Below are positions 13,001 through 25,094 of a stretch of DNA of 64,000 nt, one piece after another; positions within the stretch are counted from its first letter, which is position 1; each line of letters begins with the position of its first letter. Source of the stretch: Nematostella vectensis. Lineage: Eukaryota; Cnidaria; Anthozoa; Actiniaria; Edwardsiidae. The stretch is from the NCBI RefSeq assembly GCF_932526225.1, contig NC_064048.1, positions 5,190,627 through 5,254,626 of the forward strand, read 5' to 3'. Made by a program: the position numbers and the translations under genes. The notes under the pieces are model-generated. The model did no database searches and was not told the DNA's origin. It saw only the letters and a list, made by a program, of their open reading frames with translations.

Positions 13001-15935
13001 GAGCATCCACTGTCAGCATCTTGTCAATCAAGTCTTTGGCATCAGCTGTCACAGTGTCCCATTCAGGTGAGGGGTACTGGGGGAACAAAAGAATAATCAT
13101 GTCAAGAAAGTGCTGCCGGGCTTCCTGTGGTAACACCAGAAAATTAAAAACAATCTGATTTCTTTATCACTACGTGACGACGTAAATGCAGTATAAAGTA
13201 TAATTCATTGGTGGTTTATTGGCTCATTAACACTCATTTTTACTGTTATGATTTTTTTTAGCCTTTAGAATTTTCGCATTGCTATTTTCATGCACTTGAG
13301 AGGGTTAATTGGCGCGTTGTCTACTCCTAAAAACAAAACTCGATTGAAATCAGCAATGAGATCTTCGCATGTTTAGAGAGCGTGATTCCCTCCTGCTTTA
13401 AGAATATTTGATCAAGAATGGCGATTATCTAATGATGCCATCAAGTTTAGTGAGGCTGTGAGATAAATTTGTTTAGAAACAAAAGATGGCCTTTATCGTG
13501 TAGAAATCCTGCATATTGTTCTCTATGTTTGTCAGAGAAAGAGGGCGGATTAAGGGCGGACCATAAGATATTTTACGAGGGGGGTGGGGTTGGGGCAAAA
13601 ATCGAGCACAGCAGCTCAGGGTAAGAAATGGTGCATTCAAGAAAACATCCCCACGCCCCTCCCCCGTAGTTTGTTTGTCTACCGAACTGACGGAGATTTG
13701 TATGGCTGCCAGAGTAAAGAGGGTATGGGTATATTTAATAAAGCACCATACCCCCCCCCCTCAAAAAAAAAAAGCAAACAAAAAATTAAAATAAAAAAGA
13801 AAGCTTTTCGAAATTGAGAACAGTCAATCAAGCCCATCTGTAAAAACAAGACCAAGAACATATTGACAAAATACGGTGTTCTTCTCATCGTCAGACAAAA
13901 CAGATAAAAGAAAGGGCAATAAAGAAGATTAGAAGGGGAAAACGGAAAATAATGACATTATCTAAAGGAAAATACTTTGTCTTATTGCCAGACAAGCAAA
14001 TGAAAATCATTCCCAAATTACCGAGAAATCAGAGTACCGGTCTTGCTTTCCATCTAATCAAAGTAGATTTCGGAAAAAATCAAAAGGAAATTGAAATTAG
14101 TCGCAAATGGAAAAAAATCCGAAGGAAACCCTTCACCTGTAATTACGGGAACCCAGCAAAGTGCTGGGAAAATGGAAACCATTTGCCGGTTAGTTTTAAA
14201 TCCTTCCTTTGCCGGTTGGAATTTGTGAATGTATATCCTGAGAGTTGGAGATCATTTTTGTTTCCATAGAAAACATAAATAAATCCGGGCATTCTAGAAA
14301 AGTCAGACTCAGACTCAACGTGGAAATACCAAGGTCAATTGACTGAATTCATCTGAACTCTCATCTGAACGCGTTCGAATAAAGACCCTGTCAACGGGAA
14401 TCTCCCTTGGGGGTTGATTTCAAGAAGAGAGCATGTATATTTACTCGGCGTCCTTGTTTTTATATCATCGCCAGCTTTTTGACACTTCAGTTGTCGACCT
14501 TTGATATAAACTAAAATTATTACTGTTTTATATTAGCATTTATTTTTTGTAGAGAAAATTCAAATTATGCTGCGATTTATTGACAAATGCTAAATAGATA
14601 TTGCCACAACATATAATGATAATTTTATGCTATGTTTACATTAATCCCGAACAGGCACACGAGAGGATCAAGGGCCTACAACGCAATTATCTTTATGTGT
14701 TAGGGAAAATGGTTATCATTAAGGTTTCTTGAGTTTTAGAAAACACCATTGAAAGCGCCATAAGCAGTTTTGAGAACACACTAAACAATAGACCCTAACA
14801 CTTAGGAGAAATGGCTAGAATGCACTGACAACATCTGGTCAGTTCCTAATTGGAAAGCTTGTGAAAACTTAAACGCTGAAACGCAATCCGCGAACATGGT
14901 AGCAAGCCCTTGAATAAAATTACTGTTAGGCGATTTTGTTCGTAAGGAGGGAAATAGACTCCATTTATCAGATAACCGCGAGCAAACATAAAATGCTACA
15001 TATTTCTGTTAGCAATTTAGCAAGAGATAAATACTTATTAGCATTTTTACGAGTAATTACTAAGATAAACATCAAAAGTTCACATTTTAGGCAAGGAAAA
15101 AAGCCTTTTAAGAAGAGATAAATTCGTAATTACAATAAAGCGCGCCAATATTTTCCATGTATCGCCAACAAAGCAGAGGAAGGTTCCTAAGCAGAGAATG
15201 TTATATTATTGTTTTGAAATAAATACTCACATCATAAGTTCCGGCTTTAATTTGCGAGTACAACTTTTGCTGTTCTTCATCCCAGAATGGAGGGTATCCA
15301 ACGAGAAGAATATAAAGAATCACTCCACATGCCCAGAGATCCACCGGCTTTCCATAGGGGTCTTTTTTTAAAACCTCTGGTGATAGGTAGCCGGGAGTTC
15401 CCGCGAAGCCATACCACCCTAGCCTTTCACCATCTACCTCTATCGCCAGCCCGAAATCAGCTAACTTCACCATGGCTCCGCGTTCACGGCTGGCAAGCAG
15501 AAGATTCTCTGGTTTAAGATCCCTGTGAACTATGCCATTTTCGTGGCAATGTTGCACGCTTAGTAGAACTTGTTGAATGCAATGGCTGGCATCGGCTTCG
15601 CTGTAGTATTCTCTAGCGACTATATCCTCAAAAAGTTCCCCACCGGTTACGAGATCGAAGACGAGGAAATAAAATCCATCAGACATAATGTTCGCGTGCA
15701 GACGTACTACATTCGGGTGCCTTAAATGTCGGCAAATTCTTGCCTCACGTTCGACTTTGTGAACATCTCGTTGGGTCATGTTTTTGGTGTCGAGAATTTT
15801 TACGGCATATTCGATTTTGGTCTCTCTGTGACAGCATTTTCTCACTGTGCTAAATGCTCCTTTCCCCAATTCTTCCTTTAGTTCGTATTTCTCGTTAAAA
15901 GTGCCGCCTTCGGTAATAATAACTGGGCAAGACAT
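10033..15935 (-). CDS. CAMK2: Calcium/calmodulin-dependent protein kinase II (complete)
   Basis: Three coding exons on the minus strand, 15935-15231, 13076-12954 and 10635-10033, join in phase 0 to a 476-aa protein, the normal CaMKII length. ATG at 15935 is the first in-frame methionine and lies where family members start. Kinase landmarks are [13 protein letters not shown] (P-loop), Lys46, HRD Asp139, DFG Asp160 and [10 protein letters not shown]. Thr290 in [12 protein letters not shown] equals the autophosphorylated Thr286 of the vertebrate alpha form, followed by the calmodulin-binding helix RRKLRGAI. The C-terminal association domain ([13 protein letters not shown] to [13 protein letters not shown]) forms the 12-14-mer hub. 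One oddity: the inhibitory Thr305 position is Ala309, while Thr306 is kept as Thr310. Introns hold MITEs (10791-10861, 12221-12455) and otherwise no feature I recognise. Confidence 0.97.
10791..10861. mobile_element. Short inverted repeat (31-bp arms), CaMKII intron 2
   Basis: Arms 10791-10821 and 10831-10861 are inverted copies with two mismatches around a 9-base spacer. The arm contains GCGCTGACGTTTC, GTTAGCCC and TTCGTC. It is probably an end fragment of a foldback transposon. A second foldback element with GGCGTAGCCA-type ends and a poly-C core lies directly beside it (about 10905-11070). Confidence 0.7.
12221..12455. mobile_element. MITE with ATTGTCACCAGTTTACTTCC ends
   Basis: The left end reads ATTGTCACCAGTTTACTTCC and the right end is a near inverse (GGAAGTAAACAGGGGACAAT), giving a 235-bp foldback element inside CaMKII intron 2. 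Related copies occur at about 48590-48800 (TBC1D15 intron 12, same internal words AACCTCAACCGTTA, AATTATCAATC, GTTAAAAATC) and, as a short fragment, at about 640-700. Confidence 0.75.
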
Positions 15936-16441
15936 CCTTGCTCGGGGAAGCAACTGATCAACTAAATACACGCTAAATCAGAAACCATACTGGAGATGAG
16001 ACTGGGGCTAGGGTGTTGTTGTTAGATTTAGAAGGAAACGGAAGTTACTGAAATCTTTAACCGGAAGCAGAAGTGAAGTCACACGCCATATCAATCAAAA
16101 TCCGTCCCAGGCTCTTCTGATGCATACCGATGATTAGGTATAGAAGTAAGAATGGTTTTGAAATGGGGAAGGGAGGGTAACTGAATTAATAGTATAGAGA
16201 CATGCAGTCGCGCCAGCCTCCAACCAGATAGACTGAAATAATAACATCATAATATTTGATAATTTAAATAAAATTATCTAACAATTTATTTTTTATAAAG
16301 AAATTACTTTCTTTCTTTTTTTACATACTGTTCTTTGGCTCTATTTACCCACCCCTCCCCCGTTAGAAAATGTACCATGCGCGTACACTTGAAGTCTACC
16401 ATTTTCCTTGATCAACTGTTCTTTGTAAAACTCCTCTCACC
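15936..16441. promoter_or_regulatory. 506-bp divergent promoter interval, CaMKII / transaldolase
   Basis: The start codons of the minus-strand CaMKII and plus-strand transaldolase genes are 506 bases apart, so both 5' untranslated regions and promoters must share this gap, assuming no upstream non-coding exons. No clear TATA box or other motif stands out; the centre is AT-rich (16240-16330). Confidence 0.55.
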
Positions 16442-19400
16442 ATGGCTAACTCTCTAGAACAGCTCAAGAAGTTCACTGTTGTTGTAGCAGATACAGGGGA
16501 TATAAAATGTATTGATTGAACTACAATGGTTTCGTTTTCTTGGTATTTTATTTGGCTGTAATAATAGATTTGATCTGTTTCTTACCCCAGCTATCGATAA
16601 ATTCAAGCCAACTGATTGTACCACGAATCCTTCCCTTATCTTCGCTGCAGCTCAAATGTCTGAGTACTCAAATCTTTTGGAAGAGGCGATACAATATGGC
16701 AAATGTAACGGAAGGTATGTTAGAGAATGTGCGACCTGTACGATTATATCTATGCCTTTATCCCTTGTAAACTTTATACTCTAGGACATAAGCCCGGCAG
16801 ATCCGGCAGATCATTGAAAATCATATCAATCACTCAACGTTAATCAATGGAATTTGCCTGATTGCTATTGACTGGCCGATTAATGACTAATCAAAGTTTT
16901 CATGAGGATTGTCGTCAGTTGATTACAACGATCTACATCAATTTGCATCAATGTACAGTGGAAATCAATCTAAGTATCAATCAATAAAAGATCACAGCTA
17001 CATTGGTTGTTGATTGGTCATTGACATTCAATATCCTTCAATCGATTGTTATTAAATAATTGTTTTGTAGATATTCATTTATATTGATTTCATATTCTGT
17101 GTTTATATCATCCTCGGAAACCCAGGGCATCGAGGTCACAGGCGCAAAAACGAGGCACAACGAAGTCCGGCATAAGGGGTAGGAGAGAAGAGAAAGAAAT
17201 GCTCCTTTCCCTTCTCTCCCCTACTGCCTCCGACGTCTTGCTCTCTCACCTTGTTACACCGACCATGATGCCCTAAGAACCCTAGGACGTTTTTTTTATA
17301 TATATTTAGCAGCCATTGAAAATTTCTTTCAGTTTTTTTTTTAAATTCTTTGATCCTGAAAATTTTATTTTTGATTTGTACCTCCCCCTCACCTATTCTG
17401 AATGCAGGATTTTCTGGGTAGCATGCCCTTAGACCCCTTGTTGCCCCAGTTATTGACAATCTCCTGAGATAGTAGCTGAAGTCCCAGCAGAATAAAATAT
17501 ATAATTTTTTCTTGGAGAAAATGCCACCAAAACCACCATTATGAAATTTACATATGGCTCTCTGGCAGCACAAAGGAAAAGTTCAAACCCACTAAACCCA
17601 CCCACCCACTAAACCCTCCCCCTAGATCCGCTACTAGTAACATTTATGAAAACTGTCTAGTTTTTGGTTCTAGTGTATAATCTCTGATGGTTTTTTCTCT
17701 CATTTTCTATAGAACTCTTGAAGAGCAAATATCTGCTGCTAGTGACAAACTGGTGAGGGACATAAGCGCATGTAGATAACCAGGAATTAAATAGCCCTTC
17801 TCAGCCTTGTTATTGTTTTCATTCATTATTGCAAGACAAAAATAACCAGCAAATAATAACCTTTCAAAAACAAACTTTTATATTACTTAAGTGACTAGCT
17901 GATAGGGACTCTGAATGTAATGGAACCAAGGTCAACAATATAATTCTGTTGTGTTATTTAAAAATTAACTGTTTTATAGATTGTGCATAGGTACTTATTG
18001 TGAGTTCTTTTTATTGCTCAATGTTCTAAACATATTGTTTGTAATTCTGTTTATAGTTTGTGTTGTTTGGGCTGAAGCTGTTGGAGATGGTGCCTGGTGT
18101 TGTTTCTACTGAGGTGGATGCCAGGTATGATATAGCTTTTTCATCAATGATGATTGATGCTACCCAGCGAAGCATTATCCAAGTTCAGGATACCTGTGTA
18201 TATTAGGCCCTGTTGCATGCTTGTAAAAAAAGGAATCAAACAGAATGGCATCTTGAGACCTATACCTGAACCCACATTATTTTCAAATTATACCACATAA
18301 GAACAAGAATTTTTCATAGGATGTCTCCCACAGAACAATGCAGGGGTGGTAGACTGGATAACCGCAGCCTCAGCCCCAATTGGAGGTGGTGATGATCCCT
18401 AAAATTATCATAATCTCACAATTTATTATATTATATTTTTAAAATTTTGTTGTGGATATATCAGGGCCGTAGTAGGGGGTGAGGCACTGGGGGCATTTGA
18501 CTGCCAATATTAAAAAAAATTACAAGGAAATGACCAGTAGGGGCATGGCCGTGCCCCCCCCCCCCCTTAATATTTTCTTAATATTTTTGTATTGTGCCCC
18601 CCCAATCTGATGTGGCCTGCTATGGCTCTATAGATATTTTGAAAATATAAAAATCACAACCTCTGTACTGTTTATCATTCCTACCTGTTTCTGTATTTTT
18701 AGCAGCTTTTTCTCCCCTAAGCTTTCTTCTTCTTCTGTGTATATTGTCTTATAGATTGTCATTTGATGTTGAGGCATCTGTTGCAAAAGCACTGAAGTTC
18801 ATAGAGTTGTATAAAGAGGCTGGCATTAGTAAGGAGCGTGTGTTGATCAAGCTCAGCTCTACCTGGGAAGGCATCCAGGCAGCAAGGTATACTATCCTGC
18901 ACAGTAGAGGATATGTCATAGCTGTCAATTCGCCTGCATTAAGCAGGTGTCACAAAATTTTGGACTTTTGGTATTTTTCACATACAAGCGTGCATATACC
19001 GTTAAGTTGCCTAGTTCTTACATGGAGCATTACTTAATAGACTTCAGTTAATTATTGAAAGCAGTATTTTGTCTAAAAATATCCTAGCATCAGAAAAATG
19101 GTTCCGTCGCAACATCGGTGACCCTGCATTGGAAAATGTATAATAACAACTTTCCATGTGTTCTGTTAAATACATATATGAGTAGCAAATGATACATATA
19201 TGCATGGTTTCACAGTGTAAACTTCTTTCTATTACAGAATTCTTGAAAGAGATCATGGAATCCACTGCAACCTGACTCTACTATTTGCATTTGTTCAGGT
19301 ACATTTGATAGATAACAAACCTTGTAATCTTTTAAAAATGACTCACTACCCCCCTCCCCCCCATTCCTAGAAATGATGTGCATACCCTTAATTACTTAAA

Positions 19401-22400
19401 TAAGTGGAATTAGTGGAAGTAAATTCCAAAATATGAGTTTCCCTGTAAAGTACTGTACCTTCCCTAATTAACAAGTAAATGTAATAATTTGAAAATGAAC
19501 ATGAAGAATTAATTGATTGCCCTGGTGCACTGCTGTTACTGTTATACTTAATATATACATATTGTCTGGTGGTACAGGCTGTGGCATGTGCAGAAGCTGG
19601 AGTCACTCTGATCTCCCCATTTGTTGGACGTATCTATGACTGGTATGTGGCTAAGACTGGACAGAAGGAATATGAGCCCCATGAAGACCCAGGTACACTT
19701 ATTTCCACCATTCTACCCCAACCCTCTCTTTAGGCCACGTTTCTTAGGAATATAAGCCCCATGAAGATCCTGGAACAGTAATTCCTTCTAAGGCAGCAAT
19801 TTTTTAGCTTCTCACTCACGGTGTAGCTTTGACATTTTGTTGACATGATGAAGTGATTAATTAGTTTGAGATAAAACTCGTGCAACATAACATGCAATGC
19901 CATGTGCAGTTTTAATAGGATCTAGAATTCCATGTTTTTATTAGTTACTAAAACACACAAACGATCAATTGACCAATTATAGATAATCTTTTGTATTCTT
20001 TATTATGCAAATTATAAAAAGTGGCATTCTGGGTATAAGAATTTTGAAGGTCATTTTGGAGTAAAAAAGTGTGGCTTATACGGGGATAAATACAGTAATT
20101 GTTATAAACCCATCCCCTGACTCTAGGAATATGAGCCCTTTGAAAACCCCTGTATGATAGTGCTACTTATTCTACCCTTATCCTCTCTCCAAACCTTCTA
20201 CATAACCCAAGGCCTCAAAGATCTAGGTATGACAATTTTCATTTTATCCCACCCTCTTTTTAAGCTGTCTTACTATTCCTAAGCCCTATGAACTCCAAGG
20301 TATTTTGAAATATTGTTATACCCCTATAAATATAAATATGAATAAACATAACATAAACACTCAGGTGTGGTAATTCCGATTTGACCCCTACAGACTTTGT
20401 AAACCATCTCCCTGACCCCACGCTAATGTCAATGAGGTACCTTGACTAACTTTGCCAGCAGGTATACCCTCTTACCTCTATCACCAGCCACTCCCCTTTT
20501 CTCCCCTCCCCCTCTCCTAGCTTACTTAGGCTTATTCTATTTCTGCAGGCATCAAGAGTGTGTCAGCCATATCTATCAACCTCTTACCCCTTGACTCCCA
20601 AGAGAACCCCACCCATTCTACTCCTGATCTCTCCCTCTGTTTGCTTACTTAGCCTTATTCTGATTCTGCAGGCATCAAGAGTGTGTCAGCCATATCTAAC
20701 AACCACTTACCCCTAGCCCCCCAATAGAACCCCACCCATTCCCATCTTCTCCCCTTCCCTCTCTGCTAACATACTGAGCCTTATTATCTCTCTGCAGGCG
20801 GTGTGTGACAGCTGAATACAGTCGTTTGACAAAAGGTTGTCATCAACCACCTTTGCGACTACAAGACAAGCCCGCATGTAAGCATGGGTAAAAACCACTG
20901 AAGTGCTTAGCTGCATATATTAGCCACTGCATAACTTCAGACTTAGACGGTGTAGCGGTGGCTAATATATGTAGCTAGGCGCTTCAGTGGTTTTTACCCA
21001 TGCTTACATGCGGGCTTGTCACGTAGTCGCAAAGCCGGTTGATGACAACCTTTTGTCAAACGACTGTACAACTTCCACTTACCCCTAGTTCCCCATTATA
21101 GCCCCACCCATTACCCATTACCCTTTCCTTTTCCTCACCACGTACTGAGCCATATTCTGTTTTTGCAGGTGTCAAGAGTGTGACAGCTATATATAACTAC
21201 TATAAGAAGTTTGGGTACAAGACTGTGGTGATGGGAGCCTCATTCAGAAATGTTGGCCAGATAACTGGTTTAACCGGTTGTGACAAGCTAACAATCAGGT
21301 TAGTATGCCATTGGATATCCAACCCCCTTTTTGAGTAAAAGAGTAAAAGTCATGTCTCTTTGATTTGTATGGAAAGTGCCATAATGCCCATGGGGCCAGG
21401 GGGTTCCATGCTCTCCCCCCATTTTTCCCATTATCATTATAAAAATTTAAGAAGCCCCCTGATAAAGGACAAAAAGTAAAGTCTGTAATTGTTTAGAATC
21501 TTTTTTCCCTATACTTTTAGCCCTGAAATACTCAGTAGCGAATCTACAGCGGAGCTTTCTTTAAACATAAATTACAATAAAGAAGTAGAAGTGGCTAAGC
21601 AAGATTTGCTATGAATTAACAATTATTTATTAACTATTAACTGATGCAATCTTAGCCTAAGATTTTCCTCTTCTAGCCCATCTCTGCTGGAGAAGCTCCA
21701 GAACTCCAATGAAGCAATCACACAGAAGCTCTCTTCAGAGGAAGGTATTATTACCTGTTAAAGGATGTCTTACCAATAAAAATCAAAATGCATAGGATAT
21801 ATGGCCGTTGTCTACAAGTAGAAATGCCAGTCTGTGATTTCTTGATCTCTTTTAATATAGCGCTGTGGATATTTTTGATTATTTGGAAACCTTGGTGGCA
21901 AAGTTGGCAAAGAGCCCCTCTCCGCATTCTCCTGTTTTCCTCCCTCCTCAAATCAAACAAATTCAACCAAGTCTTTTTTTACCACATAAATACTTTATTT
22001 GTTATAGCATCTTGGTTTATTTCTTCTATTCGAGGGTGGTATACAATACGAGTAATATACAATAGAGGCACATACAATAAAAATACCTCTTTGCATCTAC
22101 ACAACACTTGTCTAAATTATGCCTGTCAAAACGGATAACTAGATAAAATATCCAACCAATTGATCGGTTACATGAGCTATCTTTTCCTGTGTTTTTATAG
22201 CAAGCATCTATGTATCATAGCTTTGTATGTTATTATGGCGATTAATTGCTTGTGTGATATCTTTTTTTCAGCTGGAAAGCTAGATATTGAAAAAGTGGAA
22301 GTTGATGAAAAGAGCTTCCGATGGCTTTTGAATGAGGATGCAATGGCCACCGAGAAGCTAGCAGAGGGAATTCGCAAGTTTGCTGTGGATGCTGTGAAAC

Positions 22401-22438
22401 TTGAAGGTCTTCTCAAAGAAAAAATGCAGAATGCATAG
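16442..22438 (+). CDS. TALDO1: Transaldolase (complete)
   Basis: Ten exons (16442-16508, 16591-16714, 17713-17752, 18057-18124, 18755-18886, 19238-19298, 19578-19692, 21169-21298, 21677-21744, 22272-22438) join in frame to 323 aa. The enzyme moves a dihydroxyacetone unit between sugar phosphates in the cytosolic non-oxidative pentose phosphate pathway. Visible family motifs are [14 protein letters not shown], the Schiff-base lysine Lys132 in [57 protein letters not shown] and [12 protein letters not shown], ending in the usual helical tail. Start is ACCATGG. Intron 7 (19693-21168) is expanded by partial duplications of both its own splice-site regions and by a MITE. Neighbouring CaMKII is divergent; UCP follows on the same strand 2.7 kb away. 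Confidence 0.97.
19693..21168 (+). repeat. Transaldolase intron 7: decayed tandem copies of the flanking exon edges
   Basis: Copies of the region spanning the exon 8 acceptor (TTCTGCAG followed by GCATCAAGAGTGTGTCAGCC) end their AG at 20548, 20671 and 20797, ahead of the true one at 21168. Spacings are 123, 126 and 371; the last becomes 119 after removing the 252-bp MITE at 20817-21068. Copies of the exon 7 end (GGAATATGAGCCCCATGAAG) appear near 19748 and 20126. None keeps an open exon. Confidence 0.85.
20817..21068. mobile_element. 252-bp foldback MITE, TACAGTCGTTTGAC ends, copy 1
   Basis: Long inverted arms start TACAGTCGTTTGACAAAAGG and end with the exact inverse; the element folds along nearly its entire length (inner arms include CATGTAAGCATGGGTAAAAA and its inverse). 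Ends in TA on both sides fit a TA target duplication as in Tc1/mariner-type MITEs. A second copy is at 60661-60875 in cortactin intron 10. Confidence 0.88.
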
Positions 22439-25094
22439 ATTTCCTCTACTGAAGGTTTAAGACCACCTCATACGCAATGCACTGATTGGCTATAACTGAT
22501 GACAACTCATATTTGCTGATTTTTTTCTATACTAAAAAAATAAATGTTGCATACCAGGATAATGGTGATGCATGTATATACCTCTGATGACACTGATTAA
22601 ATTTGTTTTCATATACTTTTGCTTAATGATATTTTAAGAGAATGAACCTTTTAACTTACCCCTTTGAAATCTTAATGTTGGTGACAACACCTTGCTTTGA
22701 ATTCGAAGCTGTTGTGAAACTGTTGTTGTGAATTTGATGGGGATGGGATCATCCTGTGAAACCTAGGGGTGTTTAAGAAGAAATACCCCTGTGTTTCCAT
22801 TGATGGAGAGGGGGGTTGTATACAAAAATCCTCAGTTTGTTTGCTCTTTAAGAATTATGGTTTTGGACTGTCAGTGCTCATAAAGAGAGGGCATTGAAAC
22901 TCAGTTGGAAAGTTTTTTTTGTTAAGATATCTTACAATTAGGGAGTGTTCATTATTTATGGCCGAGGGGGATTCGATTCTCACATGAGGGGGGGGGGGGG
23001 GGGGCTGAAAAAAGTTTTGGGTATGTCGAAATAAGTTTCAATGTGGTTTATGTCAAAAAAGTTTCATCCCTTAAAAGTAGGATTTTTTTATTTATTATTA
23101 TTGAAATAATATAATTTTGAGTAATCAAAATGGAAGAAAAGCTGTTTCCTAGCATTGCCAATAATAGGCTACATTTACTGCTGTTTGCGGCGTGAACGCT
23201 TCCCCACCAATGATAAATTCAACAATGTTAATTACTCTGTGGTAGTTCATTTAAGCTTGACCTCTAGGATAAAAAAAAACAACAACTGAAATATATGCAT
23301 TTGTAAAATATACTAGGACGGCAGGTTATTAGATAATGTCAATGTGTAAAAAAGTCTGACTCGGATACCTTTGCTTTGGACACTCCTGTGAGTATTAGAT
23401 CTGGGAGATCTATCAGACCAAGGGCACAGGACGATTTTATATTTTATTAGGACAGTCCCATGCATTTAAATATAATATTGTCCTGCGTGATATGAACATG
23501 GATATGCATGGTATAGATATATTTTCTTTACTGTTTCAAAACGCCACAAGGCCACGTTTGATTTATTTACAATAAAAAATATTATTTGTAAAGAAATATT
23601 ATATTATTTGTTTATAGCTGTACTTCGTATTATAAATGTAGTTTTGTGGAGGTTTTAAAGAGAAGGAGGGGGTCAAACAAGTTTTTGGGTTTCTCCTGGG
23701 GGGGTGGGGGGGGTCAACAAAGTTTCGATGTTGACAAAGGGGGCGTCATACAGAAAACTCGAGTGGAGTGGCGCTGAATACCCCACCCCCACCCCCACAG
23801 CAATAAATGGTGAACACGGTAGCGCCCAGGGGAAATGCTGGTACTGTAGGTATAGGGAAGAGATGCATTTGTCGATCAAAGTGGTAATAAAAAGTACTAA
23901 AATAGCAAGCTGTGTTGAGTGGTGACAATCCCAAAGAGAACTGTTCTTTGGGTAGCTATTCGGGCGAGTACGTAGTTTGCGAGATACGCTGTTGAGTTTC
24001 CCACCAAACAATAAATAAGATTTTATTTATAGTAGAATGGACGTACAAGTCGCAATGTAGCGTATCACACACTGTGAGCTTGGGATACCTGTGAGTTATT
24101 TGATAATACTCATCTAGAAAAACAACAAAATAGGTAGCTTCTTGCCTAAGTGAAACTGTGCTTCCAACGCCGACATAGTAACTTTTCGAGATAAATCCAA
24201 TCTTTGCGTAACAAGATACACCAAAAATCCTTAATGTAAATGTCATTCCCGGTTGGTATTTTGAAAACGTGCGGTGTGTTAGTGTCTCCTGTCACGCGTC
24301 ACGCAACTTCAAGGGACGTAAACAAGTCAAACACGAACCGAATTCAGGTCAAACCGGTTTGAATTGTGAAATCGATGCAAAGTCGATATTCAGATAATTT
24401 AGCCTGGTTGTCTAAGGTTTTATGGATGCAAAAGTGTCAGTATAAGACTAAGCTTGGGCGATTTTATTCTATTTCTAAGCATACATTCACAAATAACGTT
24501 TGCTTGCCGACAAATGGCGACATATCCGACCGACATAACAAGGGCCTAGGTCAAAGTCCAAACAAATGGAACAAGATGACGTACGCGAACACACACCCCC
24601 AGAACGCCCCCGTCATGAGCCAATCACATGATGAGCTTGAAATGTAAGATATTTCGCAACTTTAACCCTGCAAACGTCGCTTTTCTAGCAAGATTGAATA
24701 AGGAATAGACAAGTGAGTCTTAGCTTTGAAGTCTTTGGTCGAAGTTTTTTACTTTTTTACTCAAATTTCTCTAAATTCTGGATTACAACTGGCCAAACAG
24801 CGGCCCAAACAGCCTACCTACGTGACATGCTAATAAGAAACCAGTCAACTGCTCGACGAAAACCGCGCTCTGATTGGTTTAGCAGGTGTCACTCAGGTGG
24901 CCTACGTGGAATGTTGTTTAGGTACTTTCTCCGTATCTGTATCAGACCTAAAACATGCGAAATAGTCTCGCGAATAGGGGTACATTTTGATATTTGAAAT
25001 CTAAAAGATATTGGGGAAGCCATTCGAGTGCCTTTTGGCAACCATTCGAGCGTAATTTGGGTTCTATTATTATAAAACGCGCAAGGAAGTCACA
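22439..25094. other. Intergenic region between transaldolase and UCP
   Basis: No gene is recognised. It holds the transaldolase 3' untranslated region, a poly-G tract at about 22988-23004, G-rich low-complexity DNA near 23690-23715, and near 25000-25094 the UCP promoter. The short open frames here (for example near 24366-24647) show no family resemblance. Confidence 0.5.
22539..22544 (+). terminator. Likely transaldolase polyadenylation signal
   Basis: An AATAAA hexamer lies 100 bases after the transaldolase stop codon, a normal distance for a short 3' untranslated region. Confidence 0.6.

Noticed and set aside
13952-14269. 105-residue frame in CaMKII intron 1
   Set aside because: Lies on the opposite strand inside an intron, with no recognisable domain.
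24366-24647. 93-residue frame upstream of UCP
   Set aside because: No resemblance to a known family, no splice-supported extension, and average composition; insufficient support for a gene.
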